From contig CAJXGZ010000166.1 in assembly GCA_913053795.1 (NCBI GenBank), positions 1 through 5,540 of the forward strand: a DNA stretch of 5,540 nt, given 5' to 3'. The stretch is from an uncultured Rhodospirillales bacterium (GTDB lineage: Bacteria > Pseudomonadota > Alphaproteobacteria > Rhodospirillales > 2-02-FULL-58-16). The translations under genes were made by a program, and so were the position numbers. Positions within the stretch are counted from its first letter, which is position 1; each line of letters opens with the position of its first letter. Under the pieces are notes generated by a model. That model was not told the DNA's origin and ran no database searches. It saw nothing but the letters and a program-made list of their open reading frames with translations. This document shows, piece after piece, positions 1-4,881 of the stretch.

Positions 1-14
1 GCCTCCGCTATAAG

Positions 15-54
15 AAGCCGTCGTTCTTGATAAGCCAGCGTTTGACGGCTTTTT
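15..54 (+). terminator. Possible Rho-independent terminator of an upstream gene
   Basis: An 8-bp perfect stem pairs AAGCCGTC (15-22) with GACGGCTT (44-51), and five T residues follow at 50-54. The loop is long (21 nt), which weakens the call. No coding region is recognisable to its left inside the window, so it would belong to a gene ending before position 1. Confidence 0.3.
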
Positions 55-109
55 CATCGTCATATGTTAGGCTATTGGATAAGCTTTTCAACCGTCCTTT
101 ATTGACATT

Positions 110-127
110 CTGTGACAGCCGTCACAG
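110..127. promoter_or_regulatory. CRP/FNR-superfamily-type operator (perfect palindrome)
   Basis: CTGTGAC (110-116) and GTCACAG (121-127) form a perfect inverted repeat with a 4-nt centre. Its core is TGTGA-N6-TCACA (111-126), which matches the classical CRP half-sites exactly. The centre (118.5) lies about 40 nt upstream of the transcription start expected from the TATAAG at 146-151, which is class II activator spacing. The regulator itself is not in the window, so a CRP-like protein is inferred from the motif. The site most likely controls the 190-789 gene and the phosphodiesterase behind it. Confidence 0.5.
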
Positions 128-165
128 CCAAAATTATTTTTAAATTATAAGATAATTATAATGAA
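128..165 (+). promoter_or_regulatory. AT-rich core promoter region with several -10-like hexamers
   Basis: This stretch is almost pure A/T in otherwise GC-rich DNA. It contains TATAAG (146-151), GATAAT (151-156) and TATAAT (157-162). No good -35 lies 16-18 nt upstream of any of them. The TTGACA at 102-107 is about 38 nt from the first, too far to pair. Lack of a -35 together with the adjacent CRP-type palindrome is what an activator-dependent promoter looks like. Which hexamer is used cannot be decided by eye. Confidence 0.35.
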
Positions 166-179
166 TGACTTTTGCCGAT

Positions 180-184
180 GGAGG
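180..184 (+). promoter_or_regulatory. Shine-Dalgarno that fixes the start at 190
   Basis: GGAGG at 180-184 sits 5 nt before the ATG at 190. It overlaps the alternative in-frame ATG at 178, which has no purine-rich site of its own, as is also true of the in-frame TTG at 172. The ATG at 190 is therefore preferred. Confidence 0.65.
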
Positions 185-189
185 CCGTT

Positions 190-789
190 ATGGGTGTGCA
201 TGATTCCGCTGCTTCGGTTGTTGCCGTCGAAACCCCCTCGGCCGGCGCGGTGATGCTGCCCGAGGGCTTTAACGTGGCTGCGGCCGATTACGGCGCCGCG
301 GGGACCGACTTGATTCTGACCGGGCCGGACGGCGCCCAGGTGGTGGTCCGCGACTATTTCTCAGGCGACGCGCAGCCGGCGCTGGTGACCCCCGAAGGCG
401 CGCGCACCGGCGGCGATGCGGCGGTCCGTCTGGCGGGAGCGCAAGTGGAGGCGGACGCCGATTGCGCCGGTCCCGCCGGACATGTCAACACCGTCAGCGG
501 AACCGTCTTTGTCATCCGCGCCGACGGAACCCGCGAAGAGCTGGCCGCCGGCGATCCCATTTATCCCGGCGATGTCTTGGAAAGCGCCGGCGGCGGCGTA
601 CTGCGCTTCGAGGGCGAGGGGTTCTCGCTGAACGACATTTCCTTCCAACAGAACGGCGATGACACGGTGATCACCTTCGGCGATGATTCCAATCTTTCGG
701 TGACGGTGAACGATATGGACGCCGACAAGCTCAAGGGCTACGCCACCGCCGAAACCAGCGGAGACGCCGTTATCGTTGAGATTGAGTGA
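190..789 (+). CDS. Small FecR-like / BapA-prefix-like domain protein
   Basis: This is a 199-residue acidic protein with no obvious signal peptide or membrane segment. Residues about 39-83 (LILTGPDGAQVVVRDYF, then LVTPEGA) resemble the prefix module at the N-terminus of BapA-type giant adhesins. Residues about 99-145 (VSGTVFVIRADGTREEL, GDPIYPGDVLES) match the FecR-like domain of LapA-type retention modules. Residues about 148-177 (DDTVITFGDDSNLSVTV) resemble segments near the ends of type I secreted proteins. In adhesins such modules flank long repeat arrays, but here they occur alone with no repeats. It may be a secreted or surface-associated protein, or a remnant or solo version of such an adhesin. 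It leads a two-gene transcription unit, ending 3 bp before the phosphodiesterase. Domain assignments are from memory of the families; precise function is unknown. Confidence 0.75.
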   Translation: MGVHDSAASVVAVETPSAGAVMLPEGFNVAAADYGAAGTDLILTGPDGAQVVVRDYFSGDAQPALVTPEGARTGGDAAVRLAGAQVEADADCAGPAGHVNTVSGTVFVIRADGTREELAAGDPIYPGDVLESAGGGVLRFEGEGFSLNDISFQQNGDDTVITFGDDSNLSVTVNDMDADKLKGYATAETSGDAVIVEIE

Positions 790-792
790 TCC

Positions 793-1539
793 GTGGCGGC
801 GTTGATTTCCCCTAGCGTGATTGGACATCGCGGCGCTTGCGGCCACGCTCCGGAGAATACGCTGGCCTCGATGAAAAAGGCCGCCGAACTGGGCTCCCAG
901 TGGGTTGAGTTCGACGTGCGCCTCAGCCGCGACGGCGTTTTGGTGGTCTTCCATGACGCCGGTTTACAGCGCACCACCAACGGCAAGGGCTTGGTGGCGG
1001 AAACGGATTTGGCGGACCTTCAAGCCCTTGACGCCGGCGGCTGGTTTTCAAAAGAGTTCGCGGGCGAGGCCATCCCCACCCTGAGCCAAGTCGCCGGCGA
1101 GCTGGCCCGGCTCGGTCTGGGCGCCAATGTCGAGATCAAGCAGGGAGCCGAAACCGCCCGCGCCGCCGCCCGTTTCCTGGCAAACCTTTGGCCGGATAAT
1201 TCGCCTCCGCCCCTGATCTCCAGTTTCCATGAGGACGCCTTGGCGGCGGCGGCCGAGACCGCCCCACAAATCTCCCGCGCGCTGTGCATAAACAAAATCC
1301 CGCCCGACTGGCGCCAAAGGCTCGACGGCCTTGGCTGCGCCGCCCTGCACTGCAAACACGACAGGCTAAAGCCCGAACAGGCCGCCGCCGCCGCCGCCGC
1401 CGGCGTCGCGCTCCGCTGCTACACGGTGAACCGCGCCTCCCGGGCCTTGAAGCTCTTTGGCTGGGGCGTCAACGCGGTGTTCAGCGATTTCCCCGAGCGG
1501 ATAAGCAAGCGAATGGGGGGGTCAGGTCTTGAATGTTGA
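793..1539 (+). CDS. ugpQ: Glycerophosphodiester phosphodiesterase, cytoplasmic UgpQ type
   Basis: The product (248 residues) hydrolyses glycerophosphodiesters to glycerol-3-phosphate and an alcohol. It has the family's ordered motifs: HRGACGHAPENT (12-23, catalytic His12), EFDVRLSRDG (39-48, metal ligands Glu39 and Asp41), FHD (53-55, His54), NVEIK (112-116, Glu114), ISSF, YTVN, and a terminal FSDFPERI. Length and motif order are close to E. coli UgpQ (247 residues), and no signal peptide is present, so it should act in the cytoplasm. The start is a GTG with no clear Shine-Dalgarno, 3 nt after the upstream stop; translational coupling is likely. Residues 242-248 and the stop codon lie inside the palindrome at 1515-1582, so the natural C-terminus was probably replaced or extended. 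The catalytic domain is otherwise complete and should be active. The symbol rests on similarity of motifs and length. Confidence 0.92.
   Translation: MAALISPSVIGHRGACGHAPENTLASMKKAAELGSQWVEFDVRLSRDGVLVVFHDAGLQRTTNGKGLVAETDLADLQALDAGGWFSKEFAGEAIPTLSQVAGELARLGLGANVEIKQGAETARAAARFLANLWPDNSPPPLISSFHEDALAAAAETAPQISRALCINKIPPDWRQRLDGLGCAALHCKHDRLKPEQAAAAAAAGVALRCYTVNRASRALKLFGWGVNAVFSDFPERISKRMGGSGLEC
1381..1401 (+). repeat. (GCC)7 trinucleotide run
   Basis: Seven tandem GCC codons encode seven alanines inside the phosphodiesterase, just before its YTVN motif. The corresponding E. coli UgpQ helix has the same length but mixed residues, so the run appears to be ordinary helix made of one codon rather than an expansion. 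Copy number could vary by slippage without changing the frame. Confidence 0.7.
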
Positions 1540-1582
1540 ATTTTTAGATCTAAAAATTCAACATTCAAGACCTGACCCCCCC
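1515..1582. repeat. 68-bp perfect palindrome, REP/MITE-like element
   Basis: Two 34-bp arms meet at a central AGATCT with no spacer, so every base pairs from 1515 to 1582. One extra C (eight C against seven G) interrupts pairing, which then resumes, extending the structure to about 1512-1586. Each arm reads G7, TCAGGTCTTGAATG, TTGAATTTTT towards the centre. The left arm provides the last codons and the stop of the phosphodiesterase gene. Palindromes containing GTCAGGTCTTG and its complement are, to my recollection, dispersed repeats in several bacterial genomes and are of the kind moved by REP-associated tyrosine transposases. No transposase and no target-site duplication are visible here. 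As RNA it would form a very stable hairpin, which could protect the 3' end of the message. Confidence 0.85.
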
Positions 1583-1596
1583 CATTTCTTAAGGGT

Positions 1597-1747
1597 AAAA
1601 AGGAACCCCCGCCAACATGGGCGGGGGTTTCTTTTTTGATGCCTCTAGCATCGACCGATCACTACCGGCCTTTTGTGTTTAGCGTGATATGCATTTTGAA
1701 GTGTCGGGTGGCGTCAGTTTCTTATCCTCCTCACTTTGTTTCGCCTG
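1597..1747 (-). ncRNA. Candidate intergenic small RNA
   Basis: A roughly 150-nt minus-strand transcript is predicted from the promoter at 1754-1781 to the terminator hairpin at 1604-1629 and its T-run. A second perfect hairpin, GATGC-loop-GCATC (1638-1652), lies just before the terminator. No convincing reading frame is present: an AGGAGG (minus strand, about 1724-1729) is not followed by a usable start, and the only ATG frame near the middle gives ten codons (MHITLNTKGR). The alternative is that the region is simply the 3' untranslated tail of the cytochrome message. The call is inferred from signals only. Confidence 0.3.
1602..1637. terminator. Strong bidirectional Rho-independent terminator
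   Basis: A 10-bp GC-rich stem pairs AACCCCCGCC (1604-1613) with GGCGGGGGTT (1620-1629) around a 6-nt loop. On the plus strand it runs into TTTCTTTTTT (1628-1637), ending the 190-1539 unit. On the minus strand the stem is followed by CC and five T (complement of 1597-1601), so it can also stop transcription coming from the cytochrome gene or from the small transcript proposed at 1597-1747. Confidence 0.88.
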
Positions 1748-1753
1748 AATGTT

Positions 1754-1781
1754 AATATACATTATTTTTCTTCCGTGTCAA
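1754..1781 (-). promoter_or_regulatory. Sigma70-like promoter on the minus strand
   Basis: Reading the minus strand, a perfect TTGACA (-35, plus positions 1776-1781) is followed after 16 nt by TATATT (-10, 1754-1759; five of six consensus bases). The predicted start is near 1747. It begins only 17 bp after the cytochrome stop codon and points away from that gene, with no gene downstream except the proposed small RNA. The surroundings are AT-rich, so a chance match is possible. Confidence 0.4.
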
Positions 1782-1798
1782 CGGCAAATGACGAAATA

Positions 1799-3004
1799 TT
1801 ATTGCTTTTTGCGGGGGCGCTTGACGATTGTCTCAAATAAGCGGTAGGCACTGTTCGAGGCGTCGGCGTCGGCCTGGGCGATAAGTTTTTTGGCTTCGCC
1901 GCTCAAGGTTTTGAGGAGGCCGTCATAGACCTGATGGTCATAGAAATCGTCGGGATAAACGTCGAGCCACATGCTGACGTTATCGGATAAGCCCCACTGA
2001 ATATTGAGGACCGCCGACTGGTTCGGAAACAGGCGAGTATCGAAGGCCTCCACCCAGCGGCCGCCGGTAAACGACACCGCCCGCTGGATGATCAGCGAGA
2101 CCTCGCTTTCCTTTATGGGCGCTAAGTTGTTATCAAGACGAACGGTGCGCATGACCGCCTTGGGCGTCACGTAGGTGGGAAAGGCGTGCCCCACCCCGGT
2201 GTTGGTCAAGATGAAGCGCGCCTTTTCCGCATCCGGTTTAAACGCGGGCGTCAGGCCCGAGGCCGTCATTTCGGGGTCATGGATTCCGCGCCACATATGC
2301 TTGCGCCCTGGCATGTGGCAGGATTGGCAGGTGATTCCTTTTTTCGCCTGGGGACTGACTTTCCATTCCTCATGGGTGTTCTCCAGCGCTTTTCCGTTGA
2401 CCGTCCCCCACGACGGCGGAAACTGGTGGCAGGCGCCGCAGAAAGAGGATTTCTCGAAATCAGGCGACCTGAAGACGCCGCCATGGGAGGCCTCGGAATT
2501 GCTCTGCCCGGTCTCGCCGCTTTCGGCCTGGGGCGGGCCGTAGCGCCTGTGCTCCCTGAGGTGGCATCCCGAACAGCTGTTGCCGGCCGCCGCAAGGCCC
2601 TGGGCCGAAGCCTCATGCGCCCGGCCCTCCTTAAGAGCCATGCGGAACGCTTCCTCCTGCTCGGCCAGCGGCGCATGGCATTGCATGCAGTCTTGGGGGC
2701 TGTTGGCGAGAGAGGTCATCAACTGGCCGGCCAACCCCGGCGAAAAGGCCTTGGCGTGAAGGGACGAGCGCCATTCCTCGTATTGCCGGGCGTGGCATTC
2801 GCCGCAATCCTCAGGCGCCAGGGAGCGCTCGTTTTCCGGCCAGCCTTCCGGCGCCTGGCCTTGGGGGGAGAGAGGCTTGCTCCAGAAGTCTCCAGGCAGC
2901 GGCGCTGCATTTGCGTCAAGGCCTGGGGCGTCAAGAGCTGGGGCGGCGAGCGCGGGAAACCGGAGCAAAAACGCCAATGCAAGCAATAGAATTATGTTGC
3001 GCAT
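1799..3004 (-). CDS. Exported multiheme (five-heme) cytochrome c
   Basis: The protein has 401 residues from the preferred ATG at 3004, which opens directly on a signal peptide (MRNIILLLALAFLLRFPALA). A GTG at 3040 would add 12 residues ahead of the signal and is less likely; neither start has a strong Shine-Dalgarno. Five CXXCH heme sites are present: CGECH, CMQCH, CSGCH, CGACH and CQSCH (residues 67-71, 106-110, 144-148, 189-193, 226-230). Several other histidines, such as in SSLHAKAFS after the first heme, could be distal ligands. The pattern after heme 1 (W, then S-LHA) resembles the cytochrome c554 family. The C-terminal part (about 245-401) has no heme and contains NTGVGHAFPT, a motif I associate with multiheme cytochromes. 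It probably carries electrons in the periplasm; partner and pathway are unknown. Transcribed divergently from the thioredoxin gene. Residues 79-92 are encoded by one copy of the 43-bp repeat and look native here. Confidence 0.9.
   Translation of the reverse strand: MRNIILLLALAFLLRFPALAAPALDAPGLDANAAPLPGDFWSKPLSPQGQAPEGWPENERSLAPEDCGECHARQYEEWRSSLHAKAFSPGLAGQLMTSLANSPQDCMQCHAPLAEQEEAFRMALKEGRAHEASAQGLAAAGNSCSGCHLREHRRYGPPQAESGETGQSNSEASHGGVFRSPDFEKSSFCGACHQFPPSWGTVNGKALENTHEEWKVSPQAKKGITCQSCHMPGRKHMWRGIHDPEMTASGLTPAFKPDAEKARFILTNTGVGHAFPTYVTPKAVMRTVRLDNNLAPIKESEVSLIIQRAVSFTGGRWVEAFDTRLFPNQSAVLNIQWGLSDNVSMWLDVYPDDFYDHQVYDGLLKTLSGEAKKLIAQADADASNSAYRLFETIVKRPRKKQ
2728..2770 (+). repeat. 43-bp direct repeat, copy 1 (probable donor, in the cytochrome gene)
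   Basis: These 43 bases are identical to 3562-3604, in the same orientation, 834 bp apart. After one mismatch the next four bases (CATT) also agree. On the minus strand this copy encodes RSSLHAKAFSPGLA following the first heme site, which fits the cytochrome family. It is therefore taken as the original copy. Confidence 0.93.
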
Positions 3005-3136
3005 TTGGAAAAGGGGCCTTTTTGACGAGCCAACAGTCACAATAAATTGAGAAAACGTTTATTCCAAATTCTCACGTCACGTTATAGGCCACTAATATAT
3101 AAAAATGGATTGTCAAAAGTGAGGCGCGGCGAGGAT
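3005..3136. promoter_or_regulatory. Divergent intergenic region, cytochrome / thioredoxin
   Basis: These 132 bp must hold the promoters of both divergent genes and are much more AT-rich than the flanking genes. Visible elements are an inverted repeat TGAGAA (3048-3053) / TTCTCA (3069-3074), a small palindrome AAACGTTT (3053-3060), and TATA-rich hexamers at 3093-3103. No -35/-10 pair with good spacing stands out for either direction. The inverted repeat could be an operator, but six-base arms with a 15-nt gap are weak evidence. Confidence 0.35.
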
Positions 3137-3757
3137 ATGGAAAAAATGCGGTCCCCCTATTTAGCAATCGGCCTTGCGGCGCTTTTGTTTTGGCCCTTTT
3201 CCGGCGGCGTTCAAGCGGAGCCCGGCTTTCGGGGGATGACCCACAATTATGTTTATGTGGAGCCGCCCCAAGCGGCGCCGGATGGTCCTTTCCTTGACAT
3301 CTTGGGCGTCCAGCACCGGCTGTCCCAGCACCGGGGAAAGGTGCTGCTGGTTAATTTCTGGGCCACCTGGTGTCCGGCCTGCATTATTGAGATGCCCCAC
3401 CTGAACCGTCTCCAGGAAATCCTGGGCGGCGACCGCTTCCAGGTGATGACCATTTCCCAGGATACGGGCGGGACCCAAGTTGTGGAGAATTTTCTAAAAA
3501 AAAGGAATCTGAAAAGCCTTCCCCTCTACTTCGACCCCAAGAGCGAACTGGGTAAGGCCTTCGGCCAACCCCGGCGAAAAGGCCTTGGCGTGAAGGGACG
3601 AGCGTCATTACTGATCGACGCAAAGGGCCGCGAAGTGGGAAGCCTCATCGGCGCCGCCTACTGGGATTCGCCCGAGGCTTTGACCTTGATCAAAGGCTAC
3701 ATGACCGAAGCCGGGAAGCCGTTTCCCTCTAATCCGACACCACAAGCCGGTAATTAG
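3137..3757 (+). CDS. Exported TlpA/ResA-type thioredoxin with altered cis-Pro loop
   Basis: The 206-residue product starts at ATG 3137 (a second ATG at 3146 is equally possible; GAGG at 3131-3134 fits it loosely). The upstream in-frame TTG at 3047 lacks a ribosome site and precedes the signal peptide, so it is rejected. A signal peptide (about 1-27, ending GGVQA) is followed by a thioredoxin-like domain with FWATWCPAC (redox Cys79 and Cys82), VMTISQDTGG, and LLIDAKGREVGSLIGAAYW near the C-terminus. This family keeps periplasmic thiols reduced, notably the CXXCH cysteines of apocytochromes, which fits the divergent cytochrome gene. In normal members the segment before the LID motif reads roughly VxGxPT, with an essential cis-proline. 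Here that position reads GQPRRKGLGVKGRAS, encoded by the 43-bp repeat; the proline is missing and about seven residues are added. Activity is doubtful. The gene overlaps the next one by 29 bp, tail to tail. Confidence 0.88.
   Translation: MEKMRSPYLAIGLAALLFWPFSGGVQAEPGFRGMTHNYVYVEPPQAAPDGPFLDILGVQHRLSQHRGKVLLVNFWATWCPACIIEMPHLNRLQEILGGDRFQVMTISQDTGGTQVVENFLKKRNLKSLPLYFDPKSELGKAFGQPRRKGLGVKGRASLLIDAKGREVGSLIGAAYWDSPEALTLIKGYMTEAGKPFPSNPTPQAGN
3562..3604 (+). repeat. 43-bp direct repeat, copy 2 (in the thioredoxin gene)
   Basis: Identical to 2728-2770. It runs from the last base of Phe142 to Ala156 of the thioredoxin, exactly across the expected cis-proline loop, and keeps the reading frame. 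AAGGCCTT occurs both just before the repeat (3554-3561) and inside it (3579-3586), which suggests that short homology guided the copying. The encoded residues are unlike the family, so this copy is taken as the recipient. Confidence 0.93.
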
Positions 3758-4190
3758 GCGTTGGATTAAGCGGACACGAGAACAGGTATTCGCCCGGCTT
3801 CAACGTCACGGGGTAGTCCATTGATTTTCCGGTCGCCAACCCGCCGCCCGAGACGCTGGTCTTGGTCAATTTGTGCAGCGGGTTCTTCCAGTCGTAATCC
3901 TTGGAGCGCAGCCAGAAGCCCAATGCATAGGGCACGTTCTTGTTGGCGACCCGAAAAACATAGTCGCCCGGCTTTAACCTCATGACTTTCGCCTTGGCGA
4001 GCCTGGCGGCGGCGGTTTTTTCGTTGATTGCGTCGCAATCGGCCTTTTTTGTGGTTTTGAATCCGTGGTCCGTTCCTTCGGTTTCCAGGAACTGGCAACC
4101 CGTCTGGGTCAGTTCGATGACCTCGGCAGCGTTGGCCTCGAAGGCCGTGAAAAATAAAAATGACGTTGCGAGCGCACGAATGGCGATCAT
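3729..4190 (-). CDS. Small exported cupredoxin-like protein of unknown function
   Basis: The 153-residue product begins at ATG 4190, 6 nt after a GGAG; a TTG at 4247 would add 19 residues before the signal peptide and is rejected. Residues 1-21 are a signal peptide (MIAIRALATSFLFFTAFEAN, then A|AEV). The mature protein has LKPGDYVFRVANKNVPYALG (72-91), SVSGGGLATG (112-121) and a terminal PGEYLFSCPLNPTPNYRLVV. That last block resembles the end of plastocyanin-like cupredoxins, where a Cys-Pro-x-His ligand block precedes the last strand. Here Cys139 is kept but the histidine position is Asn, and no Met follows. Type 1 copper binding is therefore unlikely unless other residues serve. Cys32 and Cys52 may form a disulfide. 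I recognise the pattern as a recurrent proteobacterial family but know no function. It lies 71 bp behind purE on the same strand. Confidence 0.78.
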   Translation of the reverse strand: MIAIRALATSFLFFTAFEANAAEVIELTQTGCQFLETEGTDHGFKTTKKADCDAINEKTAAARLAKAKVMRLKPGDYVFRVANKNVPYALGFWLRSKDYDWKNPLHKLTKTSVSGGGLATGKSMDYPVTLKPGEYLFSCPLNPTPNYRLVVSD

Positions 4191-4196
4191 GCCTGT

Positions 4197-4200
4197 CTCC
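4197..4200 (-). promoter_or_regulatory. Shine-Dalgarno that fixes the start at 4190
   Basis: On the minus strand GGAG lies 6 nt before the ATG at 4190, ideal spacing. This decides between that ATG and the upstream in-frame TTG at 4247. Confidence 0.7.
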
Positions 4201-4224
4201 TTTTTATAAAGGATATGGCGATTG

Positions 4225-4240
4225 TTGGCGCTACCGCCAA
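4225..4240. other. Hairpin between purE and the cupredoxin-like gene
   Basis: TTGGCG (4225-4230) and CGCCAA (4235-4240) make a perfect 6-bp stem with a 4-nt loop in the 71-bp gap between the two minus-strand genes. No T-run follows on the minus strand, so it is not a standard terminator. It may be an intercistronic RNA hairpin if the two genes are co-transcribed. Confidence 0.35.
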
Positions 4241-4261
4241 TCACCAAGGCGTGATGCCGCT

Positions 4262-4756
4262 TCAGTCGCCGGGGGGCGTTTCGGGAACCGCGTTGGTCTG
4301 TTCCTCGCGGAAGGCGTCAAGGGCCTGGGCCACGGTCTCGTCGGAAAGGGCGATGATGGCGGCGGCCAGCAAAGCGGCGTTCTTGGCGCCGGCATTGCCG
4401 AGGCCGAGGGTTCCCACGGGAACGCCGCCCGGCATTTGAATCATGGCCAGCATGGCGTCCAGGCCGCCCATCATTTTCCCCTCCATGGGCACGCCGAGAA
4501 CTGGAAGCGGCGTCAGGGCGGCGGCCGAGCCGGGCAGGGCGGCGGCCATGCCGGCCCCGGCGATGATGACCTTCAGCCCCCGCGTCTTGGCGTTTGACGC
4601 GTACTCATCCAGGCGCCGGGGCGTGCGGTGGGCGGAAATGATGCGGGTTTCACAACCGACGCCAAGTTTTTCGAGAGTTTCCTGGCAATGGCGCATGACG
4701 TCCCAATCGGACTGACTGCCGATGATAATGCCGACGACGGGGGCGGAGCTGTTCAT
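4262..4756 (-). CDS. purE: PurE, N5-carboxyaminoimidazole ribonucleotide mutase
   Basis: This 164-residue cytoplasmic enzyme converts N5-CAIR to CAIR in purine biosynthesis. Family motifs appear in order: IIGSQSDWDVM (11-21), IISAHRTPRRL (39-49, catalytic His43), VIIAGAGMAAALPG (63-76), PLPVLGVPMEG (83-93), MIQMPGGVPVGTLGLG (105-120) and NAALLAAAIIALSD (126-139). Length is normal for class I PurE. The start ATG has GGGAG 8 nt upstream (minus strand, 4765-4769). One departure is notable: the loop usually written GGAAHLPGM in class I enzymes reads GMAAALPGS, so its conserved histidine is alanine and the neighbouring positions differ too; the catalytic SAHRTP is intact. purK, the usual partner, is not directly downstream, where the cupredoxin-like gene lies. 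The function call is firm at family level. Confidence 0.95.
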   Translation of the reverse strand: MNSSAPVVGIIIGSQSDWDVMRHCQETLEKLGVGCETRIISAHRTPRRLDEYASNAKTRGLKVIIAGAGMAAALPGSAAALTPLPVLGVPMEGKMMGGLDAMLAMIQMPGGVPVGTLGLGNAGAKNAALLAAAIIALSDETVAQALDAFREEQTNAVPETPPGD

Positions 4757-4881
4757 GATGGCGACTCCCTTAGATTATAGGGGGGGAGCACACTACAGCG
4801 CTGAGGAGCGTATTGGAATTCCTTTGTTTCAATCCGGCGTGGTGGTACCTTGAAAAAGGTCAATCGTGAAGGTGAAATGCA

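Noticed and set aside
102..107. Perfect TTGACA upstream of the first gene
   Set aside because: No -10 hexamer lies 15-19 nt downstream; the nearest good one is about 38 nt away, so it is not a usable -35 as it stands.
361..954. A 197-codon open frame on the minus strand across the first two genes
   Set aside because: It straddles two well-supported plus-strand genes, and its low-complexity composition is typical of a GC-rich shadow frame.
1744..1766. Inverted repeat AATGT-N6-ACATT near 1749-1764
   Set aside because: Five-base arms in AT-rich DNA are expected by chance, and the repeat overlaps the better explained -10 element of the minus-strand promoter.
2186..2989. A 267-codon open frame on the plus strand, antisense to the cytochrome
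   Set aside because: It is the mirror of a GC-rich gene that has a signal peptide and five CXXCH sites. It has no family-like pattern and no ribosome site. It shares the QPRRKGLGVKGRA segment with the thioredoxin only through the 43-bp repeat.
4774..4779. Perfect TATAAT on the minus strand before purE
   Set aside because: A start 6-8 nt downstream would fall inside the Shine-Dalgarno at 4765-4769, and there is no -35 at the right distance. It is probably chance, although a very short leader cannot be fully excluded.
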